Assembly: GCA_016929875.1 (NCBI GenBank)
Contig: JAFGHZ010000137.1
Coordinates: 1-12,980 of the forward strand
Direction of reading: 5' to 3'
Source: Dehalococcoidales bacterium
GTDB taxonomy: Bacteria; Chloroflexota; Dehalococcoidia; Dehalococcoidales; Fen-1064
DNA: 12,980 bases
The translations under genes were made by a program, and so were the position numbers. Under the pieces are notes generated by a model. That model saw only the letters and a list, made by a program, of their open reading frames with translations. It was not told the origin of the DNA and did not search any database. The stretch's first letter is position 1. The number at the start of each line of letters is the position of its first letter. Below are positions 11,151 to 12,980 of the stretch, in pieces.

Positions 11151-12980
11151 TTACCAGCGCAGAGGCTTCTGCCATGCCTCTTTCAAATCAGCAATGGATT
11201 CATTGACGATTTTACGACCGTCCAATCCATAAACTACGAATTTGTCAGCCGCTTTCACCTTGCCGATTTCACCGATGCTGACGCCCTTCAAAATTTTCTC
11301 GAACTCGGCTTTATTTTCCGGCGCTACTTCAACGATAAACCGACTGTTCGATTCGGAGAACAGAATAAAATCGTCGCGGTCGATTTTCTCCGACAGCGGA
11401 ACCGATTTCAGATTAACTTCCGCACCCAAACCGCCGGCGAATGCCATTTCCGCTACTGCCACGCCGATGCCGCCCTCGCTGCAGTCGTGACAGGCTTTGG
11501 CCAGACCTCTTGCAGTCGCTTTGCTCAAACAGTCCATCAGGGCTTTTGCTTTCGCAGGGTCGACCTTCGGCACGCTATTTCCAATCAAGCCCTTAGTATC
11601 CAGATACGCCGACGCACCCAGTTCGTTCTTCGTCGCGCCGACGACATAAATGCTATCGCCTGCCTGTTTGAAGTCCATCGAGACCGATTTCTTCACATCT
11701 TTCACGATACCCATTGCCGAGATGAGCAACGTGTGCGGGATAGCGATAATTTTACCTTCATATTCGAATTCATTATAGAGGCTGTCTTTGCCGGAGACGA
11801 AAGGCGTACCGTAAACAATCGCCATATCATAGCAGGCCTGCGCCGCTTTTACCAATGCCCCGAGCATCTCGGGCTTGCGGGTATCTCCCCAGCAGAAGTT
11901 GTCCAGCAGTGCAACCTGTTCCAGATTACCGCCGACCGCGACAATTTGTCGCAGCGCTTCATCGATAGCAGATGCCGCCATCCAGTAGGGGTCGATTTGC
12001 CCGTATTTGGGATTGATACCGTTGGCGACAATGACACCCCTATCCGAACCAGCCACCGGATTGATAACCGTAGCATCGCCGGGGCCGTCGTTGTTCTTAC
12101 CGACCAGAGGTTTGAGGACCGTTCCGCCCTGCACTTCGTGGTCGTATTGACGAACGACCCACTCCTTACTACAAACATTCCAGGTGCCGAGAATATCTTT
12201 CAGTGATTTGCCTAAATCTTTCGGCGAAGAGAAATCAGGCTCGGGGAACCCCGGCTCTTCAAAAACGGCCTTCAACTGCCACTGAGGGATGCCCTCGTGC
12301 AAAAACTCCATAGGCAGGTCGGCAACCCGATGATTTTTATAAAAAAGGTTAAGTCGGCGGTCATCTGTAAACTCACCGATAACCGCTACTTCCACATCTT
12401 CACTTGCACACAATTTCAACAGCTCGTCGATTTTCTCAGCCGGGACGGCGATAATCATGCGTTCCTGCGCCTCGGATATCCAGATTTCGGCATAATTGAG
12501 TCCGCTGTACTTCAGAGGTACTTTTTCCAGGTCAACACGAACGCCGGTATCGGCACCCATTTCACCCACGGCAGACGACAGGCCACCGCCGCCGCAATCG
12601 GTGATGCGGCAGTACAAACCACGGTCGCGCGCCTGCAAAAGGACGTCGATAACTTTCTTTTCCACGATGGGATTACCGATTTGCACCGCGGTGAAAGACA
12701 CCTCGCCCGATTTTTCGGTAAGCTGTTCCGAGGCAAAAGTGACGCCGTGAATGCCGTCGCGCCCTGTCTTCCCTCCGATGAGTACTACTAAATCGCCCGG
12801 CTTCTGTTTACCTCTCTGCGTCATACTGACGGGCATCAAGCCCATCGTGCCGCAATAGACCAGAGGATTCGCCAGATAACGGTCGTCGAAAAGAATGGCA
12901 CCGTTCACCGTCGGTATGCCCAGCCGGTTGCCGTAGTCCGCCACGCCGGCACGGACGCCCATGAAGATGCGGCGGGGATG
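11151..12980 (-). CDS. purL: FGAM synthase large subunit PurL, 5' end outside the window
   Basis: PurL is the ATP-dependent synthase that converts FGAR plus ammonia to FGAM. The visible part is 609 residues, open to the window edge. It begins in the first AIRS-type domain (RRIFMGVRAGVADYGNRLG), followed by GGKTGRDGIHG (about 69-79) and DCGGGGLSSAVGEMG (about 128-142). The second half repeats the fold, with ANGINPKYG, a PFVSGKDSLYNE loop and HDCSEGGIGVAVAEMAF (about 495-512). If it is a small-type PurL of about 740 residues, roughly 130 residues are missing upstream; the longer purS-fused form cannot be excluded. In that system PurS and PurQ are separate partners. PurQ lies downstream; no purS is visible. 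The order purL then purQ is the reverse of the usual purS-purQ-purL order in Firmicutes. Confidence 0.96.
   Translation of the reverse strand, partial: HPRRIFMGVRAGVADYGNRLGIPTVNGAILFDDRYLANPLVYCGTMGLMPVSMTQRGKQKPGDLVVLIGGKTGRDGIHGVTFASEQLTEKSGEVSFTAVQIGNPIVEKKVIDVLLQARDRGLYCRITDCGGGGLSSAVGEMGADTGVRVDLEKVPLKYSGLNYAEIWISEAQERMIIAVPAEKIDELLKLCASEDVEVAVIGEFTDDRRLNLFYKNHRVADLPMEFLHEGIPQWQLKAVFEEPGFPEPDFSSPKDLGKSLKDILGTWNVCSKEWVVRQYDHEVQGGTVLKPLVGKNNDGPGDATVINPVAGSDRGVIVANGINPKYGQIDPYWMAASAIDEALRQIVAVGGNLEQVALLDNFCWGDTRKPEMLGALVKAAQACYDMAIVYGTPFVSGKDSLYNEFEYEGKIIAIPHTLLISAMGIVKDVKKSVSMDFKQAGDSIYVVGATKNELGASAYLDTKGLIGNSVPKVDPAKAKALMDCLSKATARGLAKACHDCSEGGIGVAVAEMAFAGGLGAEVNLKSVPLSEKIDRDDFILFSESNSRFIVEVAPENKAEFEKILKGVSIGEIGKVKAADKFVVYGLDGRKIVNESIADLKEAWQKPLRW

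Noticed and set aside
11127..12206. Long plus-strand open frame (359 codons)
   Set aside because: It lies fully opposite purL, has no Shine-Dalgarno, and shows no recognisable motif. The reading frame is a by-product of purL codon bias.

Overview
The window looks like a bacterial chromosome segment, most plausibly Chloroflexota of the Dehalococcoidia type. That placement is an inference from gene content: a short-form ThiC, PdxS/PdxT followed by a Ycf45/SpoIIIAA-like R3H ATPase, a B12-binding radical SAM protein, and intergenic palindromes of the 'GTCATTCTGAG...CTCAGAATGAC' and 'TGGATTCCCGC...GCGGGAATGACA' types. No sequence search was possible. No tRNA, rRNA, CRISPR array, transposase or phage gene was seen. 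Apart from two A+T-rich genes (one at each of roughly 0-0.6 kb and 9.15-9.8 kb), this is mainly core metabolism.

Layout. (1) Positions 2-598, plus strand: the C-terminal part of an unrecognised A+T-rich gene that enters from outside the window. (2) Positions 622-2133, minus strand: thiC with a complete control region, made of a sigma70-type promoter, a TPP riboswitch, an antiterminator helix and an intrinsic terminator just before the Shine-Dalgarno. (3) Positions 2319-3059, plus strand: rsmG, apparently transcribed from an extended -10 promoter so close to the start codon that the mRNA may be leaderless. (4) Positions 3060-3307: a gene-free stretch packed with small palindromic repeats. (5) Positions 3308-8982, minus strand: a tight five-gene cluster, read as pdxS, pdxT, R3H/AAA ATPase, ten-repeat TPR protein, radical SAM protein, with gaps of 1, 22, 9 and 9 bases. 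(6) Positions 9100-10079, plus strand: a lipoprotein with a PsbP-like look and a 70-residue two-helix membrane protein. (7) Positions 10080-10211: a long imperfect inverted repeat. (8) Positions 10212-12980, minus strand: purL (5' end outside the window) followed by purQ, the two separated by a REP-like palindrome.

How the genes work together. ThiC makes the thiamine pyrimidine and is shut off by TPP through its leader. PdxS and PdxT form the ribose-5-phosphate-dependent PLP synthase. PurL and PurQ form FGAM synthase in purine synthesis, and ThiC draws its substrate AIR from that same pathway. PdxT and PurQ are both class-I glutamine amidotransferase subunits with visible Cys/His/Glu triads. 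The three genes behind pdxST have no established link to vitamin B6.

I did not find a clearly new defence or mobile system. The items most worth a second look are the thiC attenuator, the purL-purQ gap where a palindromic element seems to have separated purQ from a strong Shine-Dalgarno, the candidate leaderless rsmG, and the conserved-looking pdxST-ATPase-TPR-radical SAM cluster.
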